A stretch of 64,000 nt of DNA from Hahellaceae bacterium. Lineage in GTDB: Bacteria > Pseudomonadota > Gammaproteobacteria > Pseudomonadales > Oleiphilaceae. The DNA lies in assembly GCA_024234505.1 (NCBI GenBank), contig JACKOD010000002.1, positions 749,159 through 813,158 of the forward strand. The letters run 5' to 3'. The translations under genes were made by a program, and so were the position numbers. The notes beneath the pieces were generated by a model. That model made no database searches and had not been told where the DNA came from. It saw nothing but the letters and a program-made list of their open reading frames with translations. Positions 61,659 to 64,000 of the stretch are shown here, one piece after another. How positions within the stretch are numbered: the stretch's first letter is position 1; every line of letters begins with the position of its first letter.

Positions 61659-62807
61659 TCATAGGCCCATTTGCTTGGCGATCAACTCTTTCATGATCTC
61701 GGTGGTGCCACCACCAATAGAAAGTATTTTTACGTCGCGGTACAAGCGTTCGACGACCGACTCACGCATGTACCCCATCCCCCCAAAAATCTGTACGGCT
61801 TCCCGGGTGACTTTTTCGGCCACATCCACGGCAAAGTTCTTGGCCATTGCGACTTCTTTAATTGGATTTTTCCCCGCCTGAATACCGGATGCAACCCGGT
61901 AGCAATATTCCTTGGCGATTTCTATCTCGGTGGCCATATCCACGAGTTTGTGTCGGGTCACCTGAAATTTCCCAATGGGACGACCAAAGGCTTCACGCTG
62001 TTTGACATACTCCAGACAGGCTTCCAGCGCGAGTTGCGCCGACATATAAGCCATCACACTCAAGGCCAGGCGTTCTTTGAGGAAGTTCTGCATAATGCAG
62101 ATAAACCCGCCATTCTCAGCGCCGATAAGATGCGACTTCGGTACGCAACAGTTATCAAAAAACAACTCGGCCGTATCGCTGGCCCACCAGCCCATTTTCT
62201 TTAGGTTTCTGCCAACCGTAAAGCCGGGGGTTCCTTTCTCAATGAGCAGCAGGCTAATGCCTCCGTAACCCTCTCCGCCGGTGCGTACCGCCACCGTGTA
62301 GTAATCTGCCCGCACACCACTGGTAATAAAGGTTTTGCTGCCATTGACCCGGTAGTGATCACCGTCCCTGACGGCGCGGGTTTTTATCGCCGCGACATCT
62401 GAGCCACCGCCGGGCTCGGTAATGGCTAATGCAGCAATTTTTTCGCCCCGGATGACTTCCGTGGCCACTCGATCGCGTAACGCGGGTTGTGCCCAATGAA
62501 CCACTGGAGGAAGTGCAATATCCAGCGATCCCAAACTGGCGACCAATCCGCCAGACGTACTGCGCATTAATTCCTCACTGAAGGCGATTTTCATAAATAA
62601 ATCGTTTTCGCCGCTGCCGCCCAACGCTTCGGGATAACCAATACCCAGCAATCCGGCCTGGCCCGCCAGTGCATAAAGTTCGCGAGGAAAACTGTGGTTT
62701 TCTTCCCATTCGCCGATATAGGGGAGGATGTGCTTTTGGACAAACTGACGGGTGGTATCGCGCACCATGCGGTGCTGGTCATTAAAATAATCGAATGTGT
62801 GGCCCAT
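61659..62807 (-). CDS. Acyl-CoA dehydrogenase
   Basis: A 382-residue FAD enzyme that introduces a 2,3-double bond into an acyl-CoA and passes electrons to ETF. Motifs: LAITEPGGGSDVAAIKTRA near 128 (FAD loop), YRVNGSKTFITSG near 152, QREAFGRPIGKFQ near 275, and FGGMGYMRESVVERLYRD near 342 with IGGGTTEI near 365. The catalytic base is not obvious in a standard position, since the usual YxG/E site reads MGYMRE. Substrate chain length is unknown. The ATG at 62807 suits GAGAAG seven bases upstream. A strong dyad upstream is probably its operator. Confidence 0.9.
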   Translation of the reverse strand: MGHTFDYFNDQHRMVRDTTRQFVQKHILPYIGEWEENHSFPRELYALAGQAGLLGIGYPEALGGSGENDLFMKIAFSEELMRSTSGGLVASLGSLDIALPPVVHWAQPALRDRVATEVIRGEKIAALAITEPGGGSDVAAIKTRAVRDGDHYRVNGSKTFITSGVRADYYTVAVRTGGEGYGGISLLLIEKGTPGFTVGRNLKKMGWWASDTAELFFDNCCVPKSHLIGAENGGFICIMQNFLKERLALSVMAYMSAQLALEACLEYVKQREAFGRPIGKFQVTRHKLVDMATEIEIAKEYCYRVASGIQAGKNPIKEVAMAKNFAVDVAEKVTREAVQIFGGMGYMRESVVERLYRDVKILSIGGGTTEIMKELIAKQMGL

Positions 62808-62881
62808 ATGCATGCTTCTCGTAGAGTGACAGGAACCCGGATTAATCTAACCAGGCATAGCAGATAGCATAGGGGAAAGAG

Positions 62882-62905
62882 CATACCAAGCAAGCGCTTG
62901 GTATG
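62882..62905. promoter_or_regulatory. 10-bp perfect dyad upstream of the acyl-CoA dehydrogenase gene
   Basis: CATACCAAGC at 62882-62891 and GCTTGGTATG at 62896-62905 form a perfect 10-bp inverted repeat with a 4-base spacer, 75-98 bases upstream of the start codon. The core ACCAAGC/GCTTGGT looks like an operator of a TetR-type dimer, as often found with acyl-CoA metabolism genes. It also lies just after the end of the acyltransferase gene. Confidence 0.7.
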
Positions 62906-62941
62906 GAAGGTCTGAAGCTTATCTTGAGCGTATTTGTGAAA

Positions 62942-63745
62942 TCATTTTTTTGGCTGATTCAGCCAGGATATCTTTCCTTCAACCGTTTTATGCCACCATC
63001 GGTTCAGTTTGCTGGCGTTGATGGATTTTGCGCGATGTCGTTCCGCGTCGGTCATTAAGGCACTTATTTTGTTCTTGATGACGGTATTCCAGAACTGAAT
63101 CTGCTGCTCTTTATCTAACGCGTGCTCAGGAATATGAATCGGCTCGCCAATAGCAAAAACGATCTTGGTGGGGCGCAGAATAGGTACTTTCGGAAATAGC
63201 AGGAAATCAAAGTTAGGATCAACCGGTGCCATGATTTTTTCCTGCAGGAATTTATTGTGCGCAATCAGCCACGGCATTGCCTGATCCACGCCATAAAATC
63301 CGATGGGAATAATCGGTACATTCTTCTCGGCCAGCATACGTAAATAGCCGGTGTGGAAGTGATTCAGGCGATGACGCACATCTGTGGCACCCACACCTTC
63401 GGGCATAATGATCACGCTTTTGCCCATTTTTAGAATTTCCCGGCCTTTGACAACGGAGGCTGTTTCGCATCCCAGCCCGCGAAACCACTTGCCCGCGGCA
63501 CCTTCGGTAAAGCCCTTCCAGACCAGTGTGTGAAATTCCAGTGACGGATTGCGACTTAGTAGCCGGGATCCGAGCAAATACATTTCTAACGCAAAGAATG
63601 CGGTGTGATTCATGACCAGCATCGCATTCTGCTTTTTTAACAGGTCGAGATTTTTCTCACCGATAAATTCGGCTTGAAACCAGGCACTGGCGAATCGGTC
63701 GGCCCACAAAGGGGCTCCAATGCGAACTAACTTATCCCTGAGCAT
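62942..63745 (-). CDS. Lysophospholipid acyltransferase-like protein (PlsC family)
   Basis: A 267-residue protein. Conserved blocks are VMNHTAFFALEMYLLGSR (motif I region), VVKGREILKMGKSVIIMPEG (motif III-like, PEGVGATD), and VPIIPIGFYGVDQAMPWLI (motif IV-like). It would transfer an acyl chain to a glycerolipid at the inner face of the membrane. The usual HX4D reads HTAFFA, so the Asp is absent from its place. There is no strong hydrophobic anchor. It is 134 bases upstream of the acyl-CoA dehydrogenase in the same direction. Enzymatic function should be treated as provisional. Confidence 0.72.
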   Translation of the reverse strand: MLRDKLVRIGAPLWADRFASAWFQAEFIGEKNLDLLKKQNAMLVMNHTAFFALEMYLLGSRLLSRNPSLEFHTLVWKGFTEGAAGKWFRGLGCETASVVKGREILKMGKSVIIMPEGVGATDVRHRLNHFHTGYLRMLAEKNVPIIPIGFYGVDQAMPWLIAHNKFLQEKIMAPVDPNFDFLLFPKVPILRPTKIVFAIGEPIHIPEHALDKEQQIQFWNTVIKNKISALMTDAERHRAKSINASKLNRWWHKTVEGKISWLNQPKK

Positions 63746-63887
63746 GATATGTATTCCGTAAATGAAAAGGTGGATTTATAAATTCAACAAATGATCACAC
63801 AGCTTTATGTCCGGGGAGGATTGTCTTCCCCCCTTTGTTCTGTATTTTAACCTGCAAAAAAGACGGAAACTTTAAAGGGGTTCCCAT

Positions 63888-64000
63888 TCAGGCTGTCAAT
63901 TGTTGTACACCTTGCTGAGTGCCAACCAGCAATACATCTGCGGGGCGCAGGGCGAACAATCCATTGGTGACAACGCCGGTAATATTGTTGATTTTTTCTT
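63888..64000 (-). CDS. rpiA: Ribose-5-phosphate isomerase A (3' part, start outside window)
   Basis: The final 37 codons are open from the edge to a TGA at 63888-63890. They read [20 protein letters not shown] and [10 protein letters not shown], which match the C-terminus of E. coli RpiA ([21 protein letters not shown], then TPDGV). RpiA interconverts ribose 5-phosphate and ribulose 5-phosphate. The start and active-site residues lie outside the window. Confidence 0.9.
   Translation of the reverse strand, partial: EKINNITGVVTNGLFALRPADVLLVGTQQGVQQLTA

Overview
The window looks like a chromosomal segment of a gammaproteobacterium related to the Pseudomonadales/Oceanospirillales. The main reason is the gene block purD-purH-fis-dusB-DUF3426-prmA-accC-accB-aroQ, which I remember as the Pseudomonas order. 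RluF, NosR and type IV pilus ATPase homologues agree with this. The species cannot be named from the sequence alone. No complete tRNA, rRNA, CRISPR array, insertion sequence or prophage was seen.

Layout. 1-5.1 kb: edge-truncated TetR regulator, PilT/PilU ATPase, crotonase, DoxX-like membrane protein, prephenate dehydratase and a periplasmic binding protein, all on the minus strand. 5.2-18.1 kb (plus strand): a J-domain protein, a GRDP-like protein and rluF in tandem; a ceramidase-family lipoprotein lacking the usual nucleophile; a DAHP synthase behind a leader peptide rich in Trp, Tyr and Phe; a peroxiredoxin-glutaredoxin fusion beside a lipoamide-dehydrogenase homologue; and a three-gene sensory operon (REC-GGDEF, periplasmic binding protein, histidine kinase). 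18.1-29 kb (mostly minus): DUF350 and lytic transglycosylase, then the housekeeping block. 29.3-34.4 kb: a REC-REC-GGDEF cyclase divergent from a LapD-like c-di-GMP receptor and a DUF2333 protein.

34.4-43.2 kb: a repeat-rich 0.8 kb stretch, then nosRZDFYL for nitrous oxide reduction, with an FNR-type site upstream of nosR. nosL and nosY carry about five single-base-scale frameshifts, while nosR, nosZ, nosD and nosF are intact. 43.2-45.3 kb: a membrane-embedded chemoreceptor and pyrophosphatase. 45.6-61.6 kb: a CHASE2 class III nucleotide cyclase divergent from a two-partner-secretion operon (TpsB transporter, a 3,444-residue repetitive TpsA adhesin, and a periplasmic protein with two FecR-like regions). 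61.6-64 kb: acyl-CoA dehydrogenase with a strong upstream dyad, an acyltransferase and the 3' end of rpiA.

Themes. Surface attachment and c-di-GMP signalling recur (two diguanylate cyclases, a LapD-like receptor, a giant adhesin, a pilus ATPase). Anaerobic respiration is represented by nos. The strongest regulatory finding is the aromatic leader peptide and attenuator of the DAHP synthase gene. A small ORF overlapping the purH start is a weaker candidate. Intergenic space is populated by palindromic CCCTCTCCC-type repeats, some arranged in regular tandem arrays.
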